64,000 bases of DNA from Burkholderia latens. GTDB lineage: Bacteria > Pseudomonadota > Gammaproteobacteria > Burkholderiales > Burkholderiaceae. The position numbers and the translations under genes were made by a program. The notes beneath the pieces were generated by a model. The model had not been told where the DNA came from. It worked only from the letters and a program-made list of their open reading frames with translations, and ran no database searches. Below are positions 9,548 through 18,289 of this stretch, piece after piece; within the stretch, counting starts at the first letter, position 1, and each line of letters starts with the position of its first letter. The stretch covers positions 48,434-112,433 of the forward strand of contig NZ_CABVPL010000017.1 of the NCBI RefSeq assembly GCF_902499045.1, given 5' to 3'.

Positions 9548-10210
9548 TCAGAACTCCATGTCGAGTTCGTCGATGTCCTCGTGCTCCGCCTTCGCCGCAT
9601 CGATCCACTCCGCAACGAACGGATGCGCGAGCATGCGCATGCAGTAGTCGGCGACATCGGGCGGCAGTTTCACGTCGTAGGTCAGGAATCGGGTGACGAC
9701 GGGCGCGTACATGGCATCCGCGATGCCGATCTGCGCGCCGAACAGCCACGGGCCGCCATATGCGGACAGACATTCGCGCCAGATCGTCACGATCCGCTCG
9801 ATGTCGTGCTGCGCACGCGACCAGATCCGGAAACCCGGAAAATGCGCACGCAGGTTCATCGGCAACGCGGAGCGCAACGCGTGGAAACCCGAATGCATTT
9901 CGCCGCAGATCGAACGGCAATGCGCACGCGCACGCCGATCGTCGGGCAGCAGCCGCGCCTGCGGGCGGATCTCGTTCAGATATTCGGCAATCGCGAGCGT
10001 GTCCCACACCGTGCTGCCGTCGTGCGTCAGGCACGGCACGAGGATCGACGGCGACAGCAGCAGCAGCTCCGCGCGCGATGCCGCATCGATCGGCACGCTG
10101 ACCGTCTCGAACGCGAGCCCGCTCAGCTTCGCGAGCAGCCAGCCGCGCATCGACCACGACGAATAATTGCGGCTGCTGATGGTCAACGTCGTCTGTCGGG
10201 TCGATTCCAT
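9548..10210 (-). CDS. Glutathione S-transferase family protein
   Basis: The 220-residue protein has an N-terminal thioredoxin-like half (TISSRNYSSWSMRGWLLAK, with the SR..YSSWS region at the catalytic position, then SILVPCLTHDG and VWDTLAIAEYLNE as the glutathione gamma-glutamyl site) and an all-helical C-terminal half (FGAQIGIADAMYAPVVTRFL). It probably conjugates or reduces small electrophiles with glutathione in the cytoplasm; the substrate is unknown. The ATG at 10210 is preceded by AGGGGAG at ideal spacing, which fixes the start. It is divergent from the PHB depolymerase gene, with a region rich in palindromes between them. Confidence 0.9.
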   Translation of the reverse strand: MESTRQTTLTISSRNYSSWSMRGWLLAKLSGLAFETVSVPIDAASRAELLLLSPSILVPCLTHDGSTVWDTLAIAEYLNEIRPQARLLPDDRRARAHCRSICGEMHSGFHALRSALPMNLRAHFPGFRIWSRAQHDIERIVTIWRECLSAYGGPWLFGAQIGIADAMYAPVVTRFLTYDVKLPPDVADYCMRMLAHPFVAEWIDAAKAEHEDIDELDMEF

Positions 10211-10344
10211 GTCACTCCCCTGCTGATTGCCGTTCGTGCCCCTGCACCGAAAGCGCACGCCGCGCCGTGCGAACCGCACCACGCCCGTGCGGCGCATTCG
10301 CCGAAGTGGCGCAATCTCGCACGGCGCAGCGGACGGATCGGCAC

Positions 10345-10403
10345 GCATGCGGCACGTGCGGCCGTGCGCCGCGTGCGCGCATGCGGTCGCACGTGCCGCA
10401 TGC
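10345..10403. repeat. Perfect 16-bp inverted repeat with 27-base spacer
   Basis: GCATGCGGCACGTGCG (10345-10360) and its exact reverse complement CGCACGTGCCGCATGC (10388-10403) flank a 27-base spacer that itself has alternating GCGC and GCATGC words. One further flanking C-G pair extends the stem to 17. No T run follows, so a terminator is unlikely. A protein operator, or a cruciform or RNA hairpin near the divergent promoters, is more likely. Confidence 0.6.
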
Positions 10404-10445
10404 GCGCCGCCGTTCGCGCCGCGTTGCGGAACTGCTGCAACCGGC

Positions 10446-10466
10446 GTGCCAGCGCACTGCTGGCAC
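10446..10466. promoter_or_regulatory. Inverted repeat upstream of PHB depolymerase gene
   Basis: GTGCCAG-N7-CTGGCAC is a perfect 7-bp inverted repeat ending 45 bp before the depolymerase ATG, a typical operator position. The binding protein is unknown. Confidence 0.35.
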
Positions 10467-10511
10467 ACCGCTTGCCTCGCTCAATGCAACGTGACGCACC
10501 GAGCGACGGCC

Positions 10512-11852
10512 ATGAACCTGCTTGCCTATCCGCTTTACCAATGGTCTGCAGAATGCCTGCGCCCGGCGCGCGCATGGGCGGCCGCCACCCGCGCGGCGAT
10601 GTCGGTGTGGCCGCCCGCCACGTCGACACCGGCGGGCCGCATGATCGACGCGCTGTGCGAGCTGCTCGAATGCTGCGCGTTTTCGCACCGGCGCCCGCCG
10701 TTCGGAATCGCGTCGATCGTCGTCGACGGCAACACGATACCCGTCGTCGAGGAAGCCGCCGCGGCGACGCCGTTCGGCACGCTGCTGCATTTCCGCAAGG
10801 CGCGAACGATGGCACGCCAGCCACGCGTGCTGATCGTCGCGCCGATGTCCGGGCATTTCGCGACGCTGTTGCGCGGCACGGTCAGCACGATGCTCGCCGA
10901 TCACGACGTGTACATCACCGACTGGCACAACCCGCGCGACATCCCGCTATCGGCCGGACGCTTCGGCTTCGACGAATACGTCGAGCACGTGATCGATTTC
11001 ATTCGGCACATTGGCCCGGACGCGCACGTGCTCGCGATCTGCCAGCCGACCGTCGCCGCGCTTTCGGCGGTCGCGCTGATGGCCGCCGCCGGCGATCCGG
11101 CACAGCCCGCGAGCCTGACGCTGATGGCGGGGCCGATCGACTGCCGCGTGAATCCGACGAAGGTCAACGCGCTCGCGACGAGCCGGCCGATCGAGTGGTT
11201 CGCGCGCAACCTGATCAGCGTGGTGCCGCCCGGTTTCGTCGGCGCGCAGCGTTGCGTGTATCCGGGCTTCGTGCAGGTCGGCGCGTTCATGTCGATGAAT
11301 CCGGATCGCCATGCCGCGTCGTTTGCCGATCTGTACTTCGAGCGTGCGAAAGGCGATCCGGCGAAGGCCGACACGCTGCGCCGCTTCTACGACGAATACT
11401 TCGCGACGGCCGATCTCACCGCGGAGTTCTATCTGGAGACGGTCGAGAAAGTGTTTCAGCAATACGCGCTCGCGCGCGGCGAACTGACCGTCGGCGACCG
11501 GCTGGTGGAGCCTGCGGCGATCCACCGCACCGCGCTGCTGACGATCGAAGGCGAAAAGGACGACATCTGCGCGGTGGGCCAGACCGTGGCCGCGCAGGAG
11601 CTGTGTTCGGGGTTGCCGTCGTATCTGAAAACGCACCACGTGCAGACGGGCGCGGGCCACTACGGCGTGTTCAACGGCAGCCGCTGGGAAACGCAGATCT
11701 ATCCGATCGTGCGTGCGACGATCCACGACAACGAGCCGTACGACCGCACCGCTGATTCCGACGGCGATGCGAGCGGTGCGCACTACGTGACGCTGCGCGC
11801 ATTGCTCGATACGCGTGCGACGCTTCGCGACTCGGCAACGCCCGTCACGTAA
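10512..11852 (+). CDS. phaZ: Intracellular polyhydroxybutyrate depolymerase
   Basis: The 446-residue protein matches the intracellular PHB depolymerase group of Ralstonia/Burkholderia. The nucleophile elbow has cysteine in place of serine (AICQPTVAAL, Cys about residue 177), which is characteristic of this group. The likely acid and histidine lie in EGEKDDIC and in TGAGHYGVF (about residue 383). YITDWHNPRDIP and the N-terminal segment NLLAYPLYQW are also typical. It degrades native PHB granules in the cytoplasm to release 3-hydroxybutyrate oligomers during carbon limitation. The C-terminus is about 25 residues longer than the classical 419-residue enzyme and looks unstructured. No phasin or PHB synthase gene lies beside it. 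No secretion signal is present, consistent with an intracellular enzyme. Confidence 0.9.
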   Translation: MNLLAYPLYQWSAECLRPARAWAAATRAAMSVWPPATSTPAGRMIDALCELLECCAFSHRRPPFGIASIVVDGNTIPVVEEAAAATPFGTLLHFRKARTMARQPRVLIVAPMSGHFATLLRGTVSTMLADHDVYITDWHNPRDIPLSAGRFGFDEYVEHVIDFIRHIGPDAHVLAICQPTVAALSAVALMAAAGDPAQPASLTLMAGPIDCRVNPTKVNALATSRPIEWFARNLISVVPPGFVGAQRCVYPGFVQVGAFMSMNPDRHAASFADLYFERAKGDPAKADTLRRFYDEYFATADLTAEFYLETVEKVFQQYALARGELTVGDRLVEPAAIHRTALLTIEGEKDDICAVGQTVAAQELCSGLPSYLKTHHVQTGAGHYGVFNGSRWETQIYPIVRATIHDNEPYDRTADSDGDASGAHYVTLRALLDTRATLRDSATPVT

Positions 11853-11993
11853 GCCGCTGCCGTGCGCTGAACGCGTGCTGTCGCGACGCGTGGCGCGGCG
11901 CTCGATATCGCGGCGAATCTCCCCGCCGAGCCGACGGCGGGGCGCAATGCCCGGCGGTGCGCGGGCGGGGACGGCCCGCGCGTGCCGCCGGTG

Positions 11994-12461
11994 TTACGAA
12001 CAGCCCTTGCCGTGCGACGCGTGATAGCCCTTGGCCTTCGCGTCGGCTTCCGACATGTAGCTGCCGTGCTTGGTCTTGCCGTAGTATTTGTCGGTCGAGC
12101 AGTGGTAGACCTTCGTGCTGTCGTTGGCCCACACCTTGCCCGCTCCGCCGCCGGGCGCTGCCGCGGCGGTCGTCGCGGGCGCGTTCTTCGCCGGTGCGGC
12201 GCCGGGTGCCGCCGACGCGGACGCTGCCGCCGCAGGCGCCGCGGCCGGCGCGCTGGCCGCGACGGCCGACGACGCGCCGTACCATGCCTTCACACCCTTG
12301 TGACCGGCGCACGCGCCCTTCTTCGACGCACCCGAATAGAACGACCCGTCCTTGCACAGGCCGGTCGTGCCGGCCGGCGCGCTCGCCGGAACCTGCGCGA
12401 ACGCACCGAGCGACACACCCATGCCGGCGACGAGCGCGGCGATCAACATCGTCTTTTTCAT
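11994..12461 (-). CDS. Small secreted DUF3761-like protein
   Basis: The 155-residue precursor starts with a clear signal peptide (MKKTMLIAALVAGMGVSLGAFA, cleavage after AFA). A cysteine-bearing segment (GLCKDGSFYSGASKKGACAGHKGVKAWYG) resembles the DUF3761 motif, followed by an Ala/Pro-rich linker of about 45 residues and a second cysteine-containing module with KVYHCSTDKYYGKTKHGSYMSE and a final HGKGC. AGGAGAGG lies just upstream of the ATG. The protein is probably periplasmic, with two small disulphide-linked modules. Function is unknown. Confidence 0.82.
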   Translation of the reverse strand: MKKTMLIAALVAGMGVSLGAFAQVPASAPAGTTGLCKDGSFYSGASKKGACAGHKGVKAWYGASSAVAASAPAAAPAAAASASAAPGAAPAKNAPATTAAAAPGGGAGKVWANDSTKVYHCSTDKYYGKTKHGSYMSEADAKAKGYHASHGKGCS

Positions 12462-12529
12462 GATCCTCTCCTGATTTGCCTGAATGCTGGAAGCATCCCG
12501 ACGCGATGTCGGGCATGCCGCGTCGCGGG

Positions 12530-12667
12530 TCAACGTACCCAGCGGCAGATGCGGTGATGGTGGTGGTCGAAATGGCACACGCGGTGCGAATGGGCTTCGG
12601 CCAGCGCCGGCGTGAGGACGGCGCATGCGACGGCCGCCACGGTCAGAATCTTCGCGATGCGGGTCAT
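12530..12667 (-). CDS. 45-residue secreted histidine-rich peptide
   Basis: A very short gene with a strong ribosome binding site (CCAGGAGAAAG) and a full signal peptide (MTRIAKILTVAAVACAVLTP...ALAEA). The mature part is only about 20 residues and carries a His-rich core (CHFDHHHHRICRWVR) with two cysteines. The His/Cys content suggests metal binding in the periplasm; this is inference. It lies 68 bp upstream of the DUF3761-like gene on the same strand and may be co-expressed with it. Confidence 0.65.
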   Translation of the reverse strand: MTRIAKILTVAAVACAVLTPALAEAHSHRVCHFDHHHHRICRWVR

Positions 12668-12932
12668 GACTTTCTCCTGGTTGGTCAGCCGGTGGCCCGG
12701 CTGTCCTTCCTTAACGCCCGTCGCGCTGACGCCGTGCACGGCAGGGCGTCGAATTGACCATCTTTGACACGGTGTAACGAAACATCACGCGAAGCCGACG
12801 ATCCGCTGACTGTTTTTTCATTTTCATGACGTGCCCGATGCGTTCGGATCCCGAAGGACCGGCGCGGCACGGACGCGCCCGACCAAGGCCTGTCGCAGCC
12901 TGCGGATGCCCCGCGCGCAAAGCGACGACGAC

Positions 12933-13367
12933 TTACGCGCCCGCGTCGCCCCACGGCGTCGGCGCGGGCACGTCGCACGGCCCTTCGACGTCGATCGACT
13001 TGAAATCGGCCGGCCCGACGATTTCCAGGTACTCCATGTCCGGCGAGTAGTCGAACAGGTAATGGACGATGCCCGGCGCCTGGTGCACGCAGTCGCCGGC
13101 ATTCACCAGCGTCTCGCGCTCGCCGTACATGAAGCGCGCCCAGCCTTTCAGCATGATCACGATGTGGAAGTCGGCCTCGTGACGGTGCCAGCCGGTGCCC
13201 GCCGCCGGTGCATGATTCGCCCTGACGAGTTGCGCGACGACCCGGCCATTGGTCGCGCCCGCGATGCCGAGATCGCGATACAGGAAGAAGTCGCGCAGGC
13301 CTTCGCCTTGATACGGCGTGTCCTGCGGCTTCACGTGGGAAAACGCGGTAGGGGTCGGCGTGCTCAT
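12933..13367 (-). CDS. Cupin-domain protein
   Basis: The 144-residue protein is a single cupin. Motif 1 is visible as GTGWHRHEADFHIVIMLKGWA and motif 2 as NAGDCVHQAPGIVHYL, supplying the His/Glu metal ligands typical of the fold. GAGGAGCG precedes the ATG. Such small cupins bind metals and act as dioxygenases, isomerases or sugar/effector sensors; the specific activity cannot be told. It lies upstream on the same strand as the two small secreted proteins but 265 bp away, so a shared operon is not certain. Confidence 0.85.
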   Translation of the reverse strand: MSTPTPTAFSHVKPQDTPYQGEGLRDFFLYRDLGIAGATNGRVVAQLVRANHAPAAGTGWHRHEADFHIVIMLKGWARFMYGERETLVNAGDCVHQAPGIVHYLFDYSPDMEYLEIVGPADFKSIDVEGPCDVPAPTPWGDAGA

Positions 13368-13436
13368 CGCGGCGCTCCTCGATCGAAAGAGTCGTCCGGG
13401 ACAAGCATTTACCGTTCCAGTTTCAGCAACGCCCGC

Positions 13437-14204
13437 TTACTTCAGCCGCCCGGACAGGAACTGCCCGAGCCGCTCGCTCTTCGGGTCGACGAGAATCTGC
13501 TGCGGATCGCCCTCTTCCTCGATCTTGCCCTGGTGCAGGAAGATCACGTGGTTCGACACGTTGCGCGCGAAGCCCATCTCGTGCGTGACGACGACCATCG
13601 TGCGGCCTTCCTCGGCGAGCTGCTGCATCACCTTCAGCACTTCGCCGACGAGCTCCGGGTCGAGCGCCGACGTCGGCTCGTCGAACAGCATCACTTCGGG
13701 CTCCATCGCGAGCGCACGCGCGATCGCGACGCGCTGCTGCTGGCCGCCCGACAGGTGCGACGGATACATCCGTTCGACGCGCGGCGCGAGCCCGACCTTC
13801 TCCAGATACTTGCGTGCGCGCGCGACGGCCTCGTCCTTGCCGATCCCGAGCACGGCCATCGGCGCCTCGATCACGTTCTCGAGCACCGTCATGTGCGACC
13901 ACAGATTGAAGTGCTGGAACACCATCGACAGCTTCGTGCGCATTCGTTGCAGCTGCTTCGGGTCGGCCACGCGCAACGAGCCGTTGCGGTCGCGCGCGGT
14001 ATGGATCGGCTCGGCGCCGATCGTGATCTGCCCCGAGCACGGCTGCTCGAGGAAGTTGATGCAGCGCAGGAACGTGCTCTTGCCGGAGCCGCTCGAGCCG
14101 ATGATGCTGATCACGTCGCCGGCCTTCGCCTTCATCGACACGCCCTTCAACACCTCGTTGTCGCCGAACTTCTTGTGCAGGTTTTCAACGGTGAGCTTGT
14201 ACAT
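13437..14204 (-). CDS. hisP: Histidine/basic amino-acid ABC transporter ATP-binding protein
   Basis: The 255-residue ATPase has Walker A (GSSGSGKST), Q-loop ([17 protein letters not shown]), signature (LSGGQQQR), Walker B ([12 protein letters not shown]) and the switch histidine (VVTHEMGF). It belongs to the HisP/GlnQ polar amino-acid group and energises import across the inner membrane with the two permeases encoded just upstream. It starts 32 bp after hisM. No periplasmic binding protein gene is present next to the cluster, so that component must be elsewhere. The promoter region carries a HutC-type operator, supporting histidine or urocanate as the regulating ligand. Confidence 0.93.
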   Translation of the reverse strand: MYKLTVENLHKKFGDNEVLKGVSMKAKAGDVISIIGSSGSGKSTFLRCINFLEQPCSGQITIGAEPIHTARDRNGSLRVADPKQLQRMRTKLSMVFQHFNLWSHMTVLENVIEAPMAVLGIGKDEAVARARKYLEKVGLAPRVERMYPSHLSGGQQQRVAIARALAMEPEVMLFDEPTSALDPELVGEVLKVMQQLAEEGRTMVVVTHEMGFARNVSNHVIFLHQGKIEEEGDPQQILVDPKSERLGQFLSGRLK

Positions 14205-14236
14205 CCCTGATCTTCCTTGCGAATCGTTCGAATGCG

Positions 14237-14950
14237 TTAGCGGCCGCGCGGCGCGAGGTACGCGAGCCAGCGCGTCTCGAGCTTGCGGAACGCCCAGATG
14301 AGCGCGAACACGACCACGGCATACAGCACGGCTGCGATGCCGTACGCCTGGAACGACATGTACGTCGCGGAGTTCACGTCGCGCGTGACCTTCAGGATGT
14401 CGGGCACGGTCGCGGTGAATGCGAGCGTCGTCGCATGCAGCATCAGGATCACTTCGTTGCTGTAGCTCGGCAGCGAACGGCGCAGCGCGGACGGCAGGAT
14501 GATCCGCATGTAGAGCTTGAAGCGCGACATCCCGTATGCCATCCCGGCCTCGATCTCGCCGGCCGGCGTCGCCCTGATCGCGCCCGCGAAGATCTCGGTC
14601 GCATACGCGCATTCGTTCAGCACGAACGCGAGCAATGTGCAATTCATCGCGTTGCGGAAGAACGTGTCGAGCAGCACGTGGTCGTGCACGACCTGCAGGC
14701 TGTAGATGCCGGTGTAGCACATCAGCAGTTGCACGTAGAGCGGCGTGCCGCGGAACACGTACGTATAGAGCCACACCGGCCCGGCGATCCAGCGGTTCGA
14801 CGATGCGCGCGCGATCGCGAGCGGCACGGCGAGCGCGAAGCCGAGCGCGATCGATACGACCAGCAGCCACAGCGTGATCGCGAGGCCGCTGAAGCGGTAG
14901 CCGTCGGTATACAGAAAGTTTTGCCAGTACTGGCTGACGAGTTCGATCAC
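14237..14950 (-). CDS. hisM: Histidine/basic amino-acid ABC transporter permease
   Basis: The 237-residue inner-membrane permease has five or so hydrophobic segments and the cytoplasmic EAA loop ([24 protein letters not shown]) that contacts the ATPase. It is the HisM-type subunit of the transporter. The start is a GTG that overlaps the hisQ stop by 4 bp (GTGA), so translation of the two permeases is probably coupled. Length and topology are normal for the family. It forms a heterodimer with HisQ. Confidence 0.92.
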   Translation of the reverse strand: MIELVSQYWQNFLYTDGYRFSGLAITLWLLVVSIALGFALAVPLAIARASSNRWIAGPVWLYTYVFRGTPLYVQLLMCYTGIYSLQVVHDHVLLDTFFRNAMNCTLLAFVLNECAYATEIFAGAIRATPAGEIEAGMAYGMSRFKLYMRIILPSALRRSLPSYSNEVILMLHATTLAFTATVPDILKVTRDVNSATYMSFQAYGIAAVLYAVVVFALIWAFRKLETRWLAYLAPRGR

Positions 14951-15636
14951 AGTGCAAGCCTCCGGACGCCGGCGGAATAACGCTTCTCGAGGTGGTGCAG
15001 CACGACGTTCGACACCGTCGTGATCGCGAGATAGATCGCACCGGCCGCGAGCGTGAAGAAGAAGAAATCCAGCGTGCTCTTGCCGGCGTCCTGCGATGCC
15101 TTCACGACGTCGGCAAGCCCGATGATCGACACGAGCGCGGTCGCCTTCACGAGCACCTGCCAGTTGTTGCCGATGCCCGGCAGCGCGAAGCGCATCATCT
15201 GCGGGAACAGGATGCGGTGGAACACGCGCCAGCCGCTCATCCCGTATGCGAAGCCGGCTTCGAGCTGGCCGCGCGGCACCGCGAGAAACGCGCCGCGGAA
15301 CGTCTCGGTGAAGTACGCGCCATAGATGAAGCCGAGCGTCACGACGCCGGCCACGAACGGGTCGATGTCGATCTGGTCCCAGCCGAGCAGGTCGGTCACG
15401 TTGTTCAGCAGGATCTGGATCCCGTAGAACAGCAGCAGCATCAGCACCAGGTCGGGCACCGCGCGGATCAGCGTCGTATAGAACGTGCCGAGCGACTTGA
15501 GCATGCGGTTGGCCGACAGTTTCGCGGCCGCCCCCGCGAGGCCCAGTACGAGCGACGCGGCGAGCGACAGCACCGCGAGCTTCACGGTCTCGACCGTGCC
15601 GGCCCACAGCAGCGGGCCAAATCCTTGGAAGATCAT
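14947..15636 (-). CDS. hisQ: Histidine/basic amino-acid ABC transporter permease
   Basis: The product from ATG 15636 is 229 residues, matching the usual HisQ length and beginning at the residue where family members begin ([13 protein letters not shown]). An ATG at 15678 would add 14 residues; neither has a strong ribosome site, so the start is uncertain. Family landmarks are [43 protein letters not shown], and the EAA loop [23 protein letters not shown] seen in pieces. It is first in the hisQMP operon and faces the divergent hutC-like regulator, with a palindromic operator between. Confidence 0.92.
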   Translation of the reverse strand: MIFQGFGPLLWAGTVETVKLAVLSLAASLVLGLAGAAAKLSANRMLKSLGTFYTTLIRAVPDLVLMLLLFYGIQILLNNVTDLLGWDQIDIDPFVAGVVTLGFIYGAYFTETFRGAFLAVPRGQLEAGFAYGMSGWRVFHRILFPQMMRFALPGIGNNWQVLVKATALVSIIGLADVVKASQDAGKSTLDFFFFTLAAGAIYLAITTVSNVVLHHLEKRYSAGVRRLAL

Positions 15637-16223
15637 GTAAGGGGTCCAGAACGATGTGGCTGGATTGTCGGCAGCCATTAACCGCGCATCAAACGAGTTC
15701 TGCGCACGACGTGATGCGGGCGGCTCATCAAGCCGGGACATCGCGCGAAACGCACGGGCGCCGTCCGCCGGCACCGCCGCGAACGCGTCCAACCCGGACG
15801 CCGCCGGGTCGAACGACGCCCCAAGTTGTACATACAACTTTGCCTTTTTACGCCTGGCACCAGCAATCCGTGTTTATCTCTAATTGTCGGCGGATTGTTT
15901 CCATGGGCGGATTTACCCCGAGATTTCAATTCGCCACGCATTCCGTTTCGCTGAAACGCTGCTTTCGGCGATGGTCCGAGCCGCCGTCGGCCGCTGCGCA
16001 TTTGTCTATACTTTTGGCTTTGCCGGATTCTGGCGGCCGCCGGCCGCGCGATCCGCCAGCGGAGCGCGCGGCTGCCGCTTGCGGTCGCAGGAAGGCCGGA
16101 TTAACCCGGATCACCGGCCTACAGGCCGGCCCGCGCGGCGTCGAACCCGGTACACTCGCCCGGGCACCGCACGAAGGCCGCGCTGCGACGGCACGCGGCC
16201 GCCGTCTCTTGAACAGCAATGCA
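15637..16223. other. Divergent intergenic region between hisQ and the HutC-type regulator
   Basis: No gene is supported in these 587 bp. The region contains the HutC-like operator at 15823-15840 and, closer to the regulator gene, a TATACT hexamer at 16007-16012 that could serve as a -10 box, though no good -35 box is seen at the right spacing. It is less GC-rich near 15830-15900 than its surroundings. Confidence 0.55.
15823..15840. promoter_or_regulatory. HutC-type operator palindrome
   Basis: AAGTTGTA-CA-TACAACTT is a perfect inverted repeat with 8-bp arms and a 2-base centre. Its TTGTAT/GTACAA core closely matches operators known for HutC of Pseudomonas (CTTGTATGTACAAG type). It stands between hisQMP and a HutC-family regulator gene, so I infer that the regulator represses the transporter, and probably itself, and that urocanate relieves repression. 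The distance to hisQ (about 190 bp) allows for a long leader. Confidence 0.75.
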
Positions 16224-16919
16224 ATGACCACACCGATCTATCAGGAAATCAAGGATTTCATCCTCGCGCGCATCCATGCGGGCGAGTGGGCGGAAGGCGA
16301 CCAGGTGCCGTCGGAGAACGAACTCGCGCGCGAATTCAACGTCGCGCGGATGACGGTCAATCGCGCGCTGCGCGAGCTGACGGCCGAGCAGGTGCTCACG
16401 CGTACGCGCGGCTCCGGCACGTACGTCGCGTCGCCGAAATACGAATCGACGCTGGTCGCGATCCGCAGCATCTCCGACGAAGTGGCCGCGCGCGGCCATG
16501 CGTATCGCGCGCAGGTGCTGCAGGTGGGTGCGGCCGTCGCCGACGCGAAGCTCGCCGACGAACTGCGGCTCGACACGGGCAGCCCGATCTTCCATTCGCG
16601 CGTGCTGCACTTCGAAAACGACACGCCCGTGCAGCTCGAAGAGCGCTGGGTCAATCCGGCCTGCGCGCCCGAATACGCATTGCAGGACTTCACGACGACG
16701 ACGCCGAACCAGTACCTGACGCGCGTCGCGCCGCTGCAGCGCGTCGAATACCGGATCGAGGCCGCGATGCCCGATGCGGAAACGCACCGCCATCTGGCGA
16801 TGGACGAACGCGAGCCGTGCCTGCTGCTGCATCGGCGCACGTGGTCGCAGGGAATGGTCGCGTCGGTCGCGAACCTGTGGCACCCGGGCAGCCGTTACCG
16901 CTTCACCGGGCATTTCTGA
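16224..16919 (+). CDS. hutC: GntR/HutC-family transcriptional regulator
   Basis: The 231-residue protein has an N-terminal GntR winged helix (PIYQEIKDFILARIHAGEWA, VPSENELAREFNVARMTVNRALRELTAEQ, RTRGSGTYVA) and a C-terminal UTRA effector domain (SPIFHSRVLHFEN, VQLEERWVNP, DEREPCLLLHRRTWSQ). The sequence is closest in pattern to histidine-utilisation repressors that respond to urocanate. It is divergent from the hisQMP transporter, with a near-consensus HutC palindrome in the shared upstream region. No hut catabolic genes are seen in the window, so here it may mainly control uptake. The ribosome site is weak. Confidence 0.88.
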   Translation: MTTPIYQEIKDFILARIHAGEWAEGDQVPSENELAREFNVARMTVNRALRELTAEQVLTRTRGSGTYVASPKYESTLVAIRSISDEVAARGHAYRAQVLQVGAAVADAKLADELRLDTGSPIFHSRVLHFENDTPVQLEERWVNPACAPEYALQDFTTTTPNQYLTRVAPLQRVEYRIEAAMPDAETHRHLAMDEREPCLLLHRRTWSQGMVASVANLWHPGSRYRFTGHF

Positions 16920-16944
16920 CGCGCGGCCCGCGCGATGAGCGCGT

Positions 16945-18186
16945 TCAGCCCCCGCCGCGGCGCGCCCAGCGCTCGACCGCGTCCACCGCTCGCCGCAGCC
17001 CGTCCTCGCGCGCGATTCGCGCACCCAGTTCGGCGGCACGCGCCTGCGTGTCGGCACGCGCCGCGAACGCGATCGCGCGGACGAGCGCGGCGCCGTTCAC
17101 GCGACGCCCGGCCACCGGCGCATCCGCGACACCGAGCCGCCGCAGCCGATCGGCCCAGAAGAACTGATCGCCCGCGAACGGCACGACGACCGAAGGTTTC
17201 CCCGCCCGCGCGGCCGAGTGCGTCGTGCCCGAGCCGCCGTGATGGATCGCCATCGCGACATGCGGAAACAGCCAGTCGTGCGGCGTGTCGCCGATCACGT
17301 GCACGTGCGCGGGCAGCAGCGACGCATCGATGCCGCTCCAGCCCGGATAGAACAGTGCGCGCCGGCCGCCGAGCGCCTGCACCAGCGCGTGCGCCATCGC
17401 GGCCCGATCGAAGCCGGCCATGCTGCCGAAACCGATGTACACGGGCGGCTCGCCCGCTTCGAGAAAGGCCGACAGCGCGGCCGGCGGCGTCCACGCCTGC
17501 GCGTCGATGCGCCACTGTCCGCATGCCAGCGCGTTCGACGGCCAGTCGGCCGGGGCGGACAGCAACGCGGGCGACACGCCATACAGCATCGGATGATCGG
17601 TCCACACGCGCTCGCGCGGCGGCAGTCCGCACACGCTTGCGCGCGCCGCGTTGGTTGCGTTGCGGAACGCCCGCCACAGCAGCGCGTTCACGAACCGGTG
17701 GCTCGCGCGATTCAGCCAGCGCGGCAACTTGCCCGGCGGCAGGAACGGCGACGCGAATGCGGCCGTCGGCGTGATCGGAATCATCCCCGTGCCGATCGCC
17801 GGCACGCCACGATACTCGGCGACCGACAGCCCGGCGAACGACGCGAGCCCCGACACGAGGATCGCATCGCATTCGGCCGATGCGTCCGCGATCTCGCGCA
17901 TCCATGCAGCGGTATTCGCATTCGCGATCGCCGCGAGCGCCTTCGACGTGTCGTTGAAGCCGCCGCGCCCGCGCACCGCATCGGACAACGGGCCGTCCGG
18001 CGCGATCGCCGCGCGGATATCGCCGGACAACGGCGCGCACGGCGCGCCGAGCGCGGCGGCGGAGCCGAGCGTCGCGGCATCGGCCAGCAACCGGACCTCG
18101 TGGCCGGCATTCAGCAACGCGCGGCCGAGCGCCGCGAGCGGGCGCGTGTCGCCTTCGGTGCCGTAGGTGGCGATGACGAACTTCAT
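16945..18186 (-). CDS. Family 1 glycosyltransferase (UGT/MGT-like)
   Basis: The 413-residue protein has the two-domain GT-B pattern of glycosyltransferases that modify macrolides, sterols or other small molecules. The N-terminus is IATYGTEGDTRPLAALGRAL; the C-terminal donor site includes PPVYIGFGSMAGFD, VIGDTPHDWLFPHVAMAIHHGGSGTTHSA in pieces, and PFAGDQFFWADRL. The HHGGSGTT segment contacts the nucleotide-sugar phosphates. It likely transfers sugar from UDP- or dTDP-sugars to a hydrophobic acceptor. The divergent TetR regulator gene 100 bp away suggests induction by a toxic or foreign compound, consistent with glycosylation as detoxification. The acceptor is unknown. Confidence 0.87.
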   Translation of the reverse strand: MKFVIATYGTEGDTRPLAALGRALLNAGHEVRLLADAATLGSAAALGAPCAPLSGDIRAAIAPDGPLSDAVRGRGGFNDTSKALAAIANANTAAWMREIADASAECDAILVSGLASFAGLSVAEYRGVPAIGTGMIPITPTAAFASPFLPPGKLPRWLNRASHRFVNALLWRAFRNATNAARASVCGLPPRERVWTDHPMLYGVSPALLSAPADWPSNALACGQWRIDAQAWTPPAALSAFLEAGEPPVYIGFGSMAGFDRAAMAHALVQALGGRRALFYPGWSGIDASLLPAHVHVIGDTPHDWLFPHVAMAIHHGGSGTTHSAARAGKPSVVVPFAGDQFFWADRLRRLGVADAPVAGRRVNGAALVRAIAFAARADTQARAAELGARIAREDGLRRAVDAVERWARRGGG

Positions 18187-18221
18187 GCAGGACTCCTCGT
18201 TGCCGACGCAAACGGGTGGAT

Positions 18222-18269
18222 TCGTAAAAATGCACGTCGTATACTAATGCAATTCGTACACTTTTCGTC
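18222..18269. promoter_or_regulatory. Divergent promoter with TCGTA direct repeats
   Basis: The short gap between the glycosyltransferase and TetR genes holds TCGTAAAA (18222), TCGTATAC (18237), TCGTACAC (18254) and TCGTCA (18265), spaced 15, 17 and 11 bp. TATACT at 18240-18245 could be a -10 box. These repeats are candidate half-sites for the adjacent TetR regulator. Confidence 0.35.
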
Positions 18270-18289
18270 AAGACCCGCGCCATGGAGCC

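Larger units (their letters stand above)
10211..10511. other. Divergent intergenic region with two large inverted repeats
   Basis: This 301-bp gap separates the glutathione transferase and PHB depolymerase starts. It contains no gene but holds the 16-bp inverted repeat at 10345-10403 and the smaller one at 10446-10466, and is unusually rich in CACGTGC-like words. Confidence 0.6.
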
